Shown here: positions 34,526 through 43,052 of the stretch, one piece after another
How the letters are laid out: every line of letters begins with the position of its first letter
Numbering within the stretch: position 1 is the stretch's first letter
From: Nitrospira japonica
Lineage (GTDB): Bacteria; Nitrospirota; Thermodesulfovibrionia; UBA6902
Assembly (NCBI GenBank): GCA_020723105.1
Contig: DYJL01000002.1
Span: 124,001-188,000, forward strand
Length of the DNA: 64,000 nucleotides
Direction of reading: 5' to 3'
The notes under the pieces: generated by a model
The model's input: only the letters and a program-made list of their open reading frames with translations
Databases searched by the model: none
What the model was told of the DNA's origin: nothing
Position numbers and translations under genes: made by a program

Positions 34526-36004
34526 CTAACCCAGTTCTCTCTCCGCCATTTCAATGGCCTTGAACATGCCCTGAGCCTTGTTTACTGTTTCCTTGTATTC
34601 TTTCTCAGGTTCGGAGTCAGCTACTATTCCTGCGCCTGCCTGAATGAAGGCCTTCCTGTCTTTGAAAATTATGGTCCTTATTGTTATACACATATCCATA
34701 TTTCCTGAAAAACCGAAATATCCAACGGAGCCGGCATAAGGTCCCCGCTTTGCGGGTTCTAATTCTTCAATAATTTCCATGGCCCTTATCTTCGGTGCGC
34801 CTGTAACAGTACCTGCAGGAAATGAAGCACGAAGGACATCAAAGGCGTCATATCCGTTTTTTAATTTACCGACTACATTTGATACGAGATGCATCACATG
34901 CGAATATCTCTCTATGGCCATCAACTCTGTAACCTTGACGCTGCCTGTTACTGCAACCCTTCCGACATCGTTCCTGCCGAGATCAACCAGCATTATGTGT
35001 TCTGCTATTTCTTTTGGGTCTGCCTTGAGTTCTTCTTCGAAGAACAGGTCTTCTTCTTTTGTATATCCTCTCCTCCTCGTACCGGCAATCGGCCTCAATT
35101 CAACGGTGTCGCCTTCAAGTCTGACAAGTATTTCAGGGGAGGAGCCGACAAGCGCGCATTTGCCGGTTTCAATATAAAACATATAGGGAGAAGGGTTGAT
35201 GACGCGGAGCGCCCGGTATGCATTTATCGGCAGTATATCGGTTTCTCTCTGGAAATTCTGTGATATGACCGCCTGAATTATATCTCCTGCATGGACATAT
35301 TCCTTTGTCTTTTCCACGGCCTTTAAAAAATCGGCTTTTACGAAGTTTGATGAGAAATCTGCTTGCTGCTGAGATTTATTTTTTGACACACTCTTTGTGA
35401 CCGTTGCCTTTGATTGAAGCTTATTAACCAGGTTTTCAATCTTGCTTATTGCGGTTTCATAGGCTTCTTCTATACTGTTTTCTATATACGCATTTGATAT
35501 TACTTTGATTTTATGCGTGAGATTATCAAAAACCAGCAGTGTGTCGGTGAACATCAGAAACAGGTCAGGAAGATTAAGCCCCGTATGATGCATGTCGGGC
35601 AGCTTCTCAAAATGACGGACTGCATCGTATCCTATGTAACCGACAAAACCGCCGAAGAATCTTGGCAATTCGGGTAAGACCACAGGTTTATATTTCTTTA
35701 GTTCAGCAGCTATGACTTCAAGAGGGTCCGTAACAAACTTAACCTTTTCTCTTTGGTTCCCTTTCTTGATCGTCAGGCTTTTCCCTTTGACCTCGATTAT
35801 CATAGACGGATTGCTGCCGATGAATGAATATCTTGCCCACTTTTCGCCGCCTTCAAGGCTTTCAAGCAGAAAACCGGCTTTGCCTTTTAGTTTGAGAAAT
35901 GCCGATAAAGGGGTATCGAGGTCTGCAAGGATTTCCTTGTAGACTGGTATGAGATTGCCTTCCTCTGCCTTTTTTCTGAACTCGTTATAATCTGGATATA
36001 GCAT
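34526..36004 (-). CDS. trpE: Anthranilate synthase component I
   Basis: Converts chorismate to anthranilate with TrpG, first committed step to tryptophan. The 492-residue protein has the feedback-site motif [18 protein letters not shown] (47-64), the chorismate-binding core with [42 protein letters not shown] and [15 protein letters not shown]. Presence of LLES suggests inhibition by tryptophan. First gene of the operon; an AT-rich hairpin stands between it and the divergent tRNA genes. I saw no leader peptide with tandem Trp codons upstream. Confidence 0.97.
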   Translation of the reverse strand: MLYPDYNEFRKKAEEGNLIPVYKEILADLDTPLSAFLKLKGKAGFLLESLEGGEKWARYSFIGSNPSMIIEVKGKSLTIKKGNQREKVKFVTDPLEVIAAELKKYKPVVLPELPRFFGGFVGYIGYDAVRHFEKLPDMHHTGLNLPDLFLMFTDTLLVFDNLTHKIKVISNAYIENSIEEAYETAISKIENLVNKLQSKATVTKSVSKNKSQQQADFSSNFVKADFLKAVEKTKEYVHAGDIIQAVISQNFQRETDILPINAYRALRVINPSPYMFYIETGKCALVGSSPEILVRLEGDTVELRPIAGTRRRGYTKEEDLFFEEELKADPKEIAEHIMLVDLGRNDVGRVAVTGSVKVTELMAIERYSHVMHLVSNVVGKLKNGYDAFDVLRASFPAGTVTGAPKIRAMEIIEELEPAKRGPYAGSVGYFGFSGNMDMCITIRTIIFKDRKAFIQAGAGIVADSEPEKEYKETVNKAQGMFKAIEMAERELG

Positions 36005-36064
36005 ATTGACAAGATTCTCTTCTTTTCTTTACTATTTAACTTGTCTATTATAAACGATTTAAGT

Positions 36065-36134
36065 GAAGAGTTAAAAGATAAGAGTTAAGTTTCAACTTTT
36101 AACTTTTAATTCATAACTCCTAACTCTTAACTCT
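36065..36134. repeat. AT-rich intergenic hairpin between trpE and tRNA-Gly
   Basis: Units like GAGTTAA and AAGAGTTAAG on the left are mirrored by CTTAACTC and TTAACTTTTAA on the right, giving an imperfect stem-loop. Built on the same plan as the hairpins at 22114, 23959, 36226, 40799 and 49688, with different unit sequence. Confidence 0.65.
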
Positions 36135-36142
36135 ATTGATAT

Positions 36143-36217
36143 GCGGGTGTAGCTCAGTGGTAGAGCACAACCTTGCCAAGGTTGGGGTCGCGGGTTCGAA
36201 TCCCGTCGCCCGCTCCA
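36143..36217 (+). tRNA. tRNA-Gly (anticodon GCC)
   Basis: Cloverleaf: acceptor GCGGGTG/CGCCCGC, D arm with AGCTCAGTGGTAGAGC, anticodon stem CAACC/GGTTG with loop TTGCCAA (anticodon GCC), T arm GCGGGTTCGAATCCCGT. Discriminator T and a genome-encoded CCA end at 36217. 75 bases. Confidence 0.97.
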
Positions 36218-36225
36218 TTAACTGC

Positions 36226-36305
36226 AGTGAATAGTTGTTAGTGAATAGTGGATAGTTCTAAAAACAGTTCTTTGCTGTTCACTGTTCACTACTCACTAAT
36301 CACTG
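36226..36305. repeat. Inverted array of GTGAATA-type units between two tRNAs
   Basis: AGTGAATAGTTGTTAGTGAA and GTGGATAGT on the left are mirrored by GTTCACTGTTCACTACTCAC and TAATCACT on the right. Units are about 7 bases. The array lies entirely between tRNA-Gly and tRNA-Cys. Confidence 0.75.
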
Positions 36306-36313
36306 TTTTTATC

Positions 36314-36388
36314 GGCGACGTACCCAAGTGGCAAGGGAGAGGTCTGCAAAACCTTTATCCAGCGGTTCGAATCCGCTCGTCGCCTCCA
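36314..36388 (+). tRNA. tRNA-Cys (anticodon GCA)
   Basis: Acceptor GGCGACG/CGTCGCC, anticodon stem GAGGT/ACCTT with loop CTGCAAA (anticodon GCA), T arm AGCGGTTCGAATCCGCT, discriminator T and encoded CCA. 75 bases, downstream of tRNA-Gly on the same strand. Confidence 0.96.
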
Positions 36389-36462
36389 TCCCTCTCATGT
36401 CTTGTTTTTTCCATACGGAACTTTCCTGTTGTTTAAGAAAGACATTTGGATTAATATAATTT

Positions 36463-38562
36463 ATGCGCCTGATGTTTTCTGAAAAAATGCTGTCTGTCAT
36501 ATGGGTTCTGATGATGGTCTGTACCTTCTCCTTCAATTGTGAAGCTTCAGAAGACCGGATTAAGGCGGCTTCTGATTTTATCAATGCACATTCATATATA
36601 AAGGCAGAAGACATACTGCTTGACATTATCAAGAGCAATCTTTCCGGAAAGGAAAAGGCATTGTTCTTATTAGGCAGGCTTTACAAGGAAGAAGGCTCTT
36701 TGGATAAGGCTGAAAACTATTTAATAAAAGCTGCTGATACTTATCCACTGCTCAGAGATTATGCCCTCAAACTGTTGCTGGAAACTTATATGGCCGCAGG
36801 GAAATACGAAAAAGCTGTCAGTATTGCACAGCAGATTAACAACAACCTCTTATTGCAGTATGTAAAACAGTTGGAGATAAATGCATTGTTAACTCTGAAG
36901 AAAGAAAAAGAGGCTATGGAGGCGTTATCTCAATATGCTGAAGGTTATCCTTCGGACCGGGATTATAAATTGACCTATGCGGTGCTTCTGAAAAATAGCG
37001 GTAAAGTGGATCTGGCAGTTAATATCCTGAAAGAAATATATATAAGTGCGGCGCCTGCATCTAACAGTGCATTAAATGAGTTGAAGGCCCTAAGGGCGGA
37101 TATTTTTACAAAAGATGAAACTCTGGGGAGGGCTGACAACCTTTTTGAAAAAAATAATTTTCAGAGAGCGGAGATGGAATACCAGAAGGCCCTGACGCTT
37201 GCGGATGAGTCTGAAAAAGGCCGGATCCGGCTGGCGATCGGAATGTGCCAGTTTAAATCAAAACAATATACTAAGGCAGCAAAAAGCTTTGAGGCTATCA
37301 GGACTCCCGAAGCCCTGTACTGGCAGGCATATGCCTTTTACCGGCTGGATAACAGGGAGGGTTTTGAAAAGATCAAGAAAGAATTTGAAAAAAATTATCC
37401 TGCAGATGATAAGGCAGCTCTTTTAGCGCTGATGGAAGCTGAGGATTTCAGGAGACAGGGGCATTTTGACAAAGCAGAAAAAGGCTTTAAGGAAGTCCTG
37501 AACAATTTCCCTGCCAAAGCAGAAGAGGCCTTATGGGGACTCGGATGGCTGAATTATGTATCGGGCCGTTACAAAAGCGCCATGCAATATTTTTCACAAC
37601 TTACTGTCTATGAGAAAAGTGAAAATTTTTACAAATATCTTTACTGGAATGCTATGAGTAATGAAAAAGCAGTTGAGGAGTGCGCAAGACGGAAGATGTC
37701 TCAGCAATACAATGATAATAACGTATGCGCTAATGAAGGCAATGATTTTTTCAGCGGACTCCCCTCTGACAGGAGTTTTTATGGTTATCTTATAAAAATG
37801 CGTTCGTCATCACTTATGATGTCTGACGGGATTGAGCTGGTAAAGCCGATGCGGCCCGGTGGAGAAGTATATGAGAAGATAGAAGACCTGGCTTTGCTTG
37901 GCATGAGAGATGAGGCAGTAAATGAGATAATTGATTTATTGAAACGGAATAAGAATAAAAATGACTTCCCGTATCTCGCCTCTAAGGCCATGCAGTTGGG
38001 CGAGTACAGAAAGATAATCGCTTTTGCCGAAAAAGAAACAGACCGTGAATTCCTCCCTTACTCTTTCCCGTTTGGCTTCGGGGATATTATAGAAGAAGCT
38101 GTTGATTCAAAAAGTGTTGATAAATATCTTGTAGCTGCTGTAATCAGGGAAGAAAGCCGTTTTGATCCAAAGGCTGTTTCCTGGGCTGGCGCTATGGGGC
38201 TGATGCAGCTTATGCCGGCTACTGCTTACCGGCTGAAAAAAGATATAAACCTGCGCCTTAATGAACGTTCAGAAATTCATGATGTTAGAAAGAATATTCT
38301 GCTGGGAACGCATTATTTATCAGGGCTTATAAAGGAATTTAAAGAGCTTCCTTTTGCGATTGCAGCCTATAATGCAGGGGAAAATGCCCTGAAGAAATGG
38401 ATGTCAAAGTATAACAGGAGGGACCTGGTCGAATTTATAGAAGATATACCATATAAAGAGACAAAATCATATGTCAAAAAAGTTTTAAGAAGTTATTGGC
38501 GTTACCGCACGATAAACGGTTTGCCCGTTGAGACTTCTCAAATCATTGCACAGGGAAAATAG
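36463..38562 (+). CDS. Soluble lytic murein transglycosylase (Slt-like) with TPR region
   Basis: Cleaves the glycan strands of peptidoglycan, releasing 1,6-anhydro-muropeptides. The 699-residue protein has an N-terminal signal-like hydrophobic stretch (about 8-28, ending near CEASEDR), a long helical repeat region with TPR-like units (about 30-420), and a C-terminal transglycosylase domain: catalytic Glu in REESRFDPKAVSWAGAMGLM (about 563), QLMPATAYRL, and AIAAYNAGENALKKW. Periplasmic location is expected. Its products are the substrate class of the AmpG-like permease about 11 kb away. It follows the tRNA genes by about 75 bases. Confidence 0.92.
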   Translation: MRLMFSEKMLSVIWVLMMVCTFSFNCEASEDRIKAASDFINAHSYIKAEDILLDIIKSNLSGKEKALFLLGRLYKEEGSLDKAENYLIKAADTYPLLRDYALKLLLETYMAAGKYEKAVSIAQQINNNLLLQYVKQLEINALLTLKKEKEAMEALSQYAEGYPSDRDYKLTYAVLLKNSGKVDLAVNILKEIYISAAPASNSALNELKALRADIFTKDETLGRADNLFEKNNFQRAEMEYQKALTLADESEKGRIRLAIGMCQFKSKQYTKAAKSFEAIRTPEALYWQAYAFYRLDNREGFEKIKKEFEKNYPADDKAALLALMEAEDFRRQGHFDKAEKGFKEVLNNFPAKAEEALWGLGWLNYVSGRYKSAMQYFSQLTVYEKSENFYKYLYWNAMSNEKAVEECARRKMSQQYNDNNVCANEGNDFFSGLPSDRSFYGYLIKMRSSSLMMSDGIELVKPMRPGGEVYEKIEDLALLGMRDEAVNEIIDLLKRNKNKNDFPYLASKAMQLGEYRKIIAFAEKETDREFLPYSFPFGFGDIIEEAVDSKSVDKYLVAAVIREESRFDPKAVSWAGAMGLMQLMPATAYRLKKDINLRLNERSEIHDVRKNILLGTHYLSGLIKEFKELPFAIAAYNAGENALKKWMSKYNRRDLVEFIEDIPYKETKSYVKKVLRSYWRYRTINGLPVETSQIIAQGK

Positions 38563-38644
38563 GGTTTACTTTTTACCCTGATTCTGATAACTTACATTGC
38601 TAATGCAACAGGGTCTGTTTAATAATTTTAAGGAGGGAACATCT

Positions 38645-38914
38645 GTGGAAAAAATACAGATGCTTGAAGAGAAAATAACAAAAGTTATTGAAAAAATTAA
38701 AGTGCTTACAGAAGAAAATGATAAATTAAGTGCCAAGATAAACAAGCTTCAGGATGCGCTCGCTGATAAGGATGAAGAAATAGCTTCACTTAAGCGCGAG
38801 CTGAAAAACGCTGACACACTCAGGACGGATATAGACAGGCTGCACAGCGAACGCGAGACTGTAAAGTCTCAACTGGAAAGTTTGATTCAGGAGCTTGAGT
38901 CTGTGGAGATATGA
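38645..38914 (+). CDS. zapB: ZapB-like coiled-coil division protein
   Basis: About 89 residues, almost entirely coiled coil (MLEEKITKVIEKIKVLTEEN, KINKLQDALADKDEEIASLK), the size and form of the ZapB/FtsB-like helper. I set the start at the GTG at 38645 because AAGGAGGG lies 7 bases upstream; an ATG at 38597 would add 16 residues that cover this ribosome site. It ends 4 bases before zapA, and the pair zapB-zapA fits a role in stabilising FtsZ rings. Identity rests on size, coiled coil and neighbour, not on a conserved motif. Confidence 0.75.
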   Translation: MEKIQMLEEKITKVIEKIKVLTEENDKLSAKINKLQDALADKDEEIASLKRELKNADTLRTDIDRLHSERETVKSQLESLIQELESVEI

Positions 38915-38918
38915 TCTT

Positions 38919-39185
38919 ATGCATTCTGTCGAGATTCAGATACTGGGCCAGAGTTATTCTATAAGGACTGATGAAGATGAGAAATATATTAAATCTCTTG
39001 CCAGGTATATTGATGAAAAGTTAAAAGAGATATACAGCGTGGCCCCAAATATAAACCAGTCCAGGGCCTTGGTCATGGCGGCATTTGGCATAACCGATGA
39101 GCTTTTCAAACACAGGATAGAACTGCAACAGGTGGACCGGTTTATTGAGGAGAAGACGAAGATCCTGTCAGGTTTTCTGGAATGA
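38919..39185 (+). CDS. zapA: Cell division protein ZapA
   Basis: An 88-residue protein starting MHSVEIQILGQSYSIRTDED with the following YIKSLARYIDEKLKEI, the ZapA N-terminal fold, then a helical C-terminus used for dimerisation. ZapA cross-links FtsZ filaments at the division site. The ATG at 38919 is chosen over an in-frame TTG at 38895 because it gives the family N-terminus. Follows zapB by 4 bases. No 6S RNA could be recognised in the gap to lysS; that gap is filled by a palindromic repeat. Confidence 0.88.
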   Translation: MHSVEIQILGQSYSIRTDEDEKYIKSLARYIDEKLKEIYSVAPNINQSRALVMAAFGITDELFKHRIELQQVDRFIEEKTKILSGFLE

Positions 39186-39200
39186 ATTTATATAATTTCT

Positions 39201-39258
39201 GGATTCCCGTTTTCACGGGAATGACCACTGCCTGTCATTCCTGTGAAGGCAGGAATCC
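39201..39258. repeat. Palindromic GGATTCC/GGAATCC repeat before lysS
   Basis: GGATTCCCGTTTTCACGGG and AATGAC, then GTCATTCCTGTGAAGGCAGG and AATCC. The outer GGATTCC/GGAATCC and inner inverted pairs make two stacked hairpins. The first half is identical to the end of the element within the helicase gene (18330-18355). It ends 32 bases before the lysS start. Confidence 0.85.
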
Positions 39259-39290
39259 AATTTTATTTTGAATGTTGTAATAGTCAACCA

Positions 39291-40787
39291 ATGGAAGAAA
39301 CTAACGACCTTATACAGGAAAGACAAAAAAAGCTCAACAGGCTCAGGGAACTGGGCCTTGAGCCTTACGGGATGTCTTTTGCTGAAAGGGACAAGGCAGA
39401 AGACCTTAAAAATAGGTTCAACGGACTGAGCAAGGAAGAGCTTGAATCAAAAGGCGAACAAGGCACACTTGCTGGCAGAATTATTTCATTCAGGGATTTT
39501 GGCAAGACAGCCTTTGCACATATACAGGATGATACGGGAAAGATACAGGTTTATTTCTCCAAGGACATTATCACCAGCCATCAGGATGTTTTTAAAAATC
39601 TCGATATAGGGGATATCGTTGGGGTAAGCGGGCAGTTGTTTCGGACCAAGACAAATGAGCTCACCCTGCATGTCAGTAACGTCACCATGCTTTGCAAGTC
39701 ACTAAGGCCTTTGCCTGAAAAGTGGCACGGACTGAAGGACATTGAGACCCGGTGCAGGCAGAGGTATGTTGACCTTATTGTGAATCCTCACATCAAGGAG
39801 CTTTTCAGTAAGCGCAGCAGGCTGATAAAGGCCTTAAGAAACTATTTTGACGAGAGAGGATTTATAGAGGTTGAGACCCCGATGATGCATCAGATTCCGG
39901 GAGGCGCAACAGCGCGGCCTTTTAAAACTCACCATAATGCATTGGGCCTGGACCTTTATCTGAGAATAGCACCGGAGATTTATCTGAAAAAACTTCTCGT
40001 GGGCGGCTACGAGCGGGTTTATGAAATTAACAAGAATTTCAGGAATGAAGGAATATCTTCAAAACACAATCCAGAGTTTACCATGCTTGAGTTCTATATC
40101 GCCTATGAGGATTATGACTATCTGATGAAATTTACTGAAGTGCTGATTCCGCATCTCTGCAGAGAAATCAACGGCGGCCTTCGTGTGCCTTTTGGTGAGA
40201 ATGCTGAAACAGAAGGGGGCGTGTTTATTGATTTTACCCCGCCGTGGCAGCATTTAAGCATGACAGAGGCCATGGCCCGGGAAGGGGTTGACCCTGATGT
40301 CTTTAAAGATATTGGCAAGGCGAGAGAGTTTGCGCATTCAAATAAGATAGACGTTGATTTAAAGACTTCTCACGGGAAAATACTTGATGAAATATTCAAG
40401 AAAAAAGTTGAGCCCAAGCTTATCCAGCCGACATTTATTACGGATTATCCTGTAGAACTTTCACCTCTTGCAAAGAGGAGAAAGGACCAGCCTGAATTTG
40501 TAGAGAGATTCGAATTGTTTATTGGCGGAAGAGAAGTGGCCAATGCCTTTTCAGAACTGAATGACCCTGCTGATCAGAGAGAAAGATTTCTTGAACAGGT
40601 AGAAGCCCGGAAGCAGGGAGATGAGGAAGCCGGCTTTATGGATGAGGACTTTATCAGGGCGCTTGAATATGGCATGCCTCCTGCTGCCGGAGAGGGGATA
40701 GGTATTGACAGGCTTTTTATGTTGTTAACTAACACGGCTTCAATAAGAGATGTGATACTGTTTCCTCAACTGAAGCCGGAACAGTAG
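39291..40787 (+). CDS. lysS: Lysyl-tRNA synthetase (class II)
   Basis: Charges tRNA-Lys. About 498 residues from the ATG at 39291 (MEETNDLIQERQKKLNRLRE); the longer frame from 39243 runs through the palindromic repeat and is unlikely. N-terminal OB-fold anticodon domain (GRIISFRDFGKTAFAHIQDD), then class II motifs: RYVDLIVNP, IEVETPMMHQIPGGATARPF (motif 1 area), NKNFRNEGISSKHNPEFTML (motif 2) and GIGIDRLFMLLTN (motif 3). Full length. No strong Shine-Dalgarno precedes it. Confidence 0.97.
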   Translation: MEETNDLIQERQKKLNRLRELGLEPYGMSFAERDKAEDLKNRFNGLSKEELESKGEQGTLAGRIISFRDFGKTAFAHIQDDTGKIQVYFSKDIITSHQDVFKNLDIGDIVGVSGQLFRTKTNELTLHVSNVTMLCKSLRPLPEKWHGLKDIETRCRQRYVDLIVNPHIKELFSKRSRLIKALRNYFDERGFIEVETPMMHQIPGGATARPFKTHHNALGLDLYLRIAPEIYLKKLLVGGYERVYEINKNFRNEGISSKHNPEFTMLEFYIAYEDYDYLMKFTEVLIPHLCREINGGLRVPFGENAETEGGVFIDFTPPWQHLSMTEAMAREGVDPDVFKDIGKAREFAHSNKIDVDLKTSHGKILDEIFKKKVEPKLIQPTFITDYPVELSPLAKRRKDQPEFVERFELFIGGREVANAFSELNDPADQRERFLEQVEARKQGDEEAGFMDEDFIRALEYGMPPAAGEGIGIDRLFMLLTNTASIRDVILFPQLKPEQ

Positions 40788-40798
40788 AAGATAAACAG

Positions 40799-40845
40799 AG
40801 TTTTTAGTTGTCAGTTGTTAGACTAAAAACTAAAAACTAACAACT
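40799..40845. repeat. AT-rich hairpin of AGTTNNT units between lysS and lolC
   Basis: AGTTTTTAGTTGTCAGTTGT pairs imperfectly with ACTAAAAACTAACAACT around a GACTA loop. Units AGTTTTT, AGTTGTC, AGTTGTT are each 7 bases, mirrored as AAAAACT, AACAACT. Position fits a lysS terminator but the stem is AT-rich. Confidence 0.75.
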
Positions 40846-40852
40846 TTAAGAA

Positions 40853-42082
40853 ATGAATTTCCCATATCAGTTTTTTATAGCTTTCCGTTATTTCAGATCA
40901 AAAAAGAAACACAGTGGCATATCTATCAACACCTTCATCTCAATTGCCGGAGTAGCCCTTGGCGTAATGACTCTCCTGACAGTGCTTTCAGTCATGAGCG
41001 GTTTTCATGAAGATTTACAGGGGAAGATTCTCGGCGCCAATGCGCATGTCATTGTGCAGAATTACGAAGGGAAAATAAAAGACTATCAGTCTGTAAGGGA
41101 TAGAATAGACAGCCTTGACGGCATTGTCAGTTCTTCACCGGTAATTTATGGACAGGTTATGCTGCGGTCCGGCAGCAGGGCCGCCGGGGCTGTTGTCAGG
41201 GGCATTGATCCTGAGATTGAAAAAGACACAACAGATATTCTCAACAGACTCAGAACAGGCCATATCAACAGCCTTAAAGATTCAGGGGTAGTTCCAGGAA
41301 TAATAATAGGCAGGGAACTGTTAAGAAACCTGGGGTTGTTTGTTGGAGATGAGATTGAGATGATATCGCCGATTGGTGAACTCGGACCCTTGGGCATGAT
41401 TCCCAAAATGAAAAAATTCAGAATTACCGGTTATTTTGAGGCCGGCATGTATGAATATGATTCAACGCTGGCTTTTATAAATCTGCATGTTGCTCAGAAT
41501 TTTTTTGGAATGCATGATGGCATCACAGCAGTTGAGGTAAAAATAGACAACCCATATCGTGCTCAGGAAGTGGCATTGAAAATCGAAAACATCCTCTCTC
41601 TCCCCTACATAGCAAGGGACTGGATGCAGATGAACAGGAATCTTTTCTCAGCCCTTAAACTCGAAAAAATAGTGATGTTTATCATCCTGACCCTTATAAT
41701 CCTTGTAGCATCATTTAATATAGTGAGCAATCTCATCATGATTGTTATTGAGAAGGCCCGGGAAATATCCATCATGAAAGCAATGGGGGCCACAAGCAGG
41801 GGAGTTATGTCTATTTTCATGATACACGGACTGATTATAGGGATTACCGGCACGGCAACGGGTGTTTTCGGAGGGTATATACTCTGTGAACTTCTGAAGA
41901 CATATAAATTCATCAATCTTCCGGCAGACGTATACTATCTGAGTTACCTGCCTGTAAAAATAAATTATTTTGATTTTATCGTTGTGCCTGCCGCTGCAAT
42001 TCTTATCAGTTTCCTTGCAACTCTTTATCCATCATGGCAGGCCGCAAAACTGGACCCTGTAGAGCCGTTGAGATATGAATAA
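40853..42082 (+). CDS. lolC: Lipoprotein-releasing system permease (LolC/LolE type)
   Basis: Inner-membrane permease of 409 residues that with LolD extracts lipoproteins for delivery to the outer membrane. One N-terminal helix (about 24-48, SINTFISIAGVALGVMTLL), a large periplasmic domain (about 50-265), then three helices in the FtsX-like C-terminal part (IVMFIILTLIILVASFNIVS, GLIIGITGTATGVFGGYI, final LISFLATLYPSWQAAKLDPV). The family ending PVEPLRYE is present. Only one permease is present, so it probably works as a homodimer (LolF-like), as in bacteria lacking separate LolC and LolE. Confidence 0.94.
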   Translation: MNFPYQFFIAFRYFRSKKKHSGISINTFISIAGVALGVMTLLTVLSVMSGFHEDLQGKILGANAHVIVQNYEGKIKDYQSVRDRIDSLDGIVSSSPVIYGQVMLRSGSRAAGAVVRGIDPEIEKDTTDILNRLRTGHINSLKDSGVVPGIIIGRELLRNLGLFVGDEIEMISPIGELGPLGMIPKMKKFRITGYFEAGMYEYDSTLAFINLHVAQNFFGMHDGITAVEVKIDNPYRAQEVALKIENILSLPYIARDWMQMNRNLFSALKLEKIVMFIILTLIILVASFNIVSNLIMIVIEKAREISIMKAMGATSRGVMSIFMIHGLIIGITGTATGVFGGYILCELLKTYKFINLPADVYYLSYLPVKINYFDFIVVPAAAILISFLATLYPSWQAAKLDPVEPLRYE

Positions 42083-42099
42083 CTTCAAGAGGCGCATTT

Positions 42100-42357
42100 A
42101 TGTTTAAGTTGATTTTCAGAACGGTAATTATAATCGTTTTTGCAATGTTTATTTCAATGGGGCTTGCTGTGTGGAAGGGGGGAGAACCTTTCAGATGGAT
42201 AGGTGAGAAGACTGTAAATGCAGGCAGGACTATACAGGGATTTGGTGATTATATTGATGGCGTCAGAAACAGGAGCCAGCAAATAAAAAAGACATATGAT
42301 GCAATTAAAGAGACCCTTGCGCCTGAAAAGGGCCCGGCTGAAGATAAGAAACAATGA
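42100..42357 (+). CDS. Small membrane-anchored protein of the Lol cluster, unknown function
   Basis: An 85-residue protein with one N-terminal hydrophobic helix (about 3-25, IFRTVIIIVFAMFISMGLAV), then a soluble, mostly helical tail (GEKTVNAGRTIQGFGDYIDG, RSQQIKKTYDAIKETLAPEK) ending in a charged Pro-containing stretch. I recognise no domain. It starts 17 bases after lolC, and its stop overlaps the lolD start by 4 bases, so it is translated with the ABC transporter. It could be an accessory subunit or assembly factor of the Lol complex, or simply an operon passenger. Confidence 0.75.
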   Translation: MFKLIFRTVIIIVFAMFISMGLAVWKGGEPFRWIGEKTVNAGRTIQGFGDYIDGVRNRSQQIKKTYDAIKETLAPEKGPAEDKKQ

Positions 42358-43025
42358 AACCATTAGTAAGCGTAAGAAATCTGAATAAAATATTTGCCAC
42401 ACCGGTCAGCAGGCTGCATGTATTGAAAGATATTACGTTCGAGGCTTATCAGGGAGAAATGATCGCACTTATGGGCCCTTCGGGAGTTGGCAAGAGCACA
42501 TTGCTTCATATACTCGGCGCCCTTGACAGGCCTACATCAGGGAATGTCTTATATGAGGGGAGAGACGTCTTTGAGCTGAAAGATGATATGCTGGCTGCCT
42601 TCAGGAACCGGGGCGTTGGTTTTGTTTTTCAGTTTCATCATCTCCTTCCGGAATTCAACACAGTAGAAAACACGATAATGCCGGCTCTTATTGCAGGGCT
42701 GACATATAAAGAGGCAAGCGCCAAGGCCGGGCATATATTGGCGGATATCGGGCTTTCTGAAAGACTGCTTCACAAGCCGGGGGAACTGTCTGGCGGTGAG
42801 CAGCAAAGGGTTGCCGTGGCCCGGGCACTTATGCTGGATCCGAAAATAGTGTTAGCTGATGAGCCTACAGGAAATCTTGATACACAGACTGGCGAAGAAT
42901 TATTTGATCTCTTGACGCAATTCAACAGAAAGGGCATGACCTTCATTATCGTGACACATAACGAAAGCATTGCATCAAGGTGTGGAAGGGTTCTGAAGAT
43001 GAAGGACGGAAGGATAACAGAGTAA
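42354..43025 (+). CDS. lolD: Lipoprotein-releasing system ATP-binding protein
   Basis: ABC ATPase of 223 residues. Walker A GPSGVGKST (about 41-49), Q-loop FVFQFHHLLPEFNTVEN, signature LSGGEQQRVAVARAL, Walker B IVLADEPTGNLD and the switch His in IIVTHNES. The FQFHHLLPEF sequence is typical of LolD rather than MacB. Overlaps the preceding small gene by 4 bases; partner of LolC. Confidence 0.95.
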   Translation: MKPLVSVRNLNKIFATPVSRLHVLKDITFEAYQGEMIALMGPSGVGKSTLLHILGALDRPTSGNVLYEGRDVFELKDDMLAAFRNRGVGFVFQFHHLLPEFNTVENTIMPALIAGLTYKEASAKAGHILADIGLSERLLHKPGELSGGEQQRVAVARALMLDPKIVLADEPTGNLDTQTGEELFDLLTQFNRKGMTFIIVTHNESIASRCGRVLKMKDGRITE

Positions 43026-43052
43026 CCAGCCTGTAAAAAAAGGGATAATAAC

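Noticed and set aside
36005-36134. trp attenuator or T-box upstream of trpE
   Set aside because: No leader frame with tandem Trp codons and no T-box core could be seen; the gap is mostly the AT-rich hairpin.
39243-39290. Upstream extension of lysS
   Set aside because: The extra codons run through the palindromic repeat; the family N-terminus begins at 39291.
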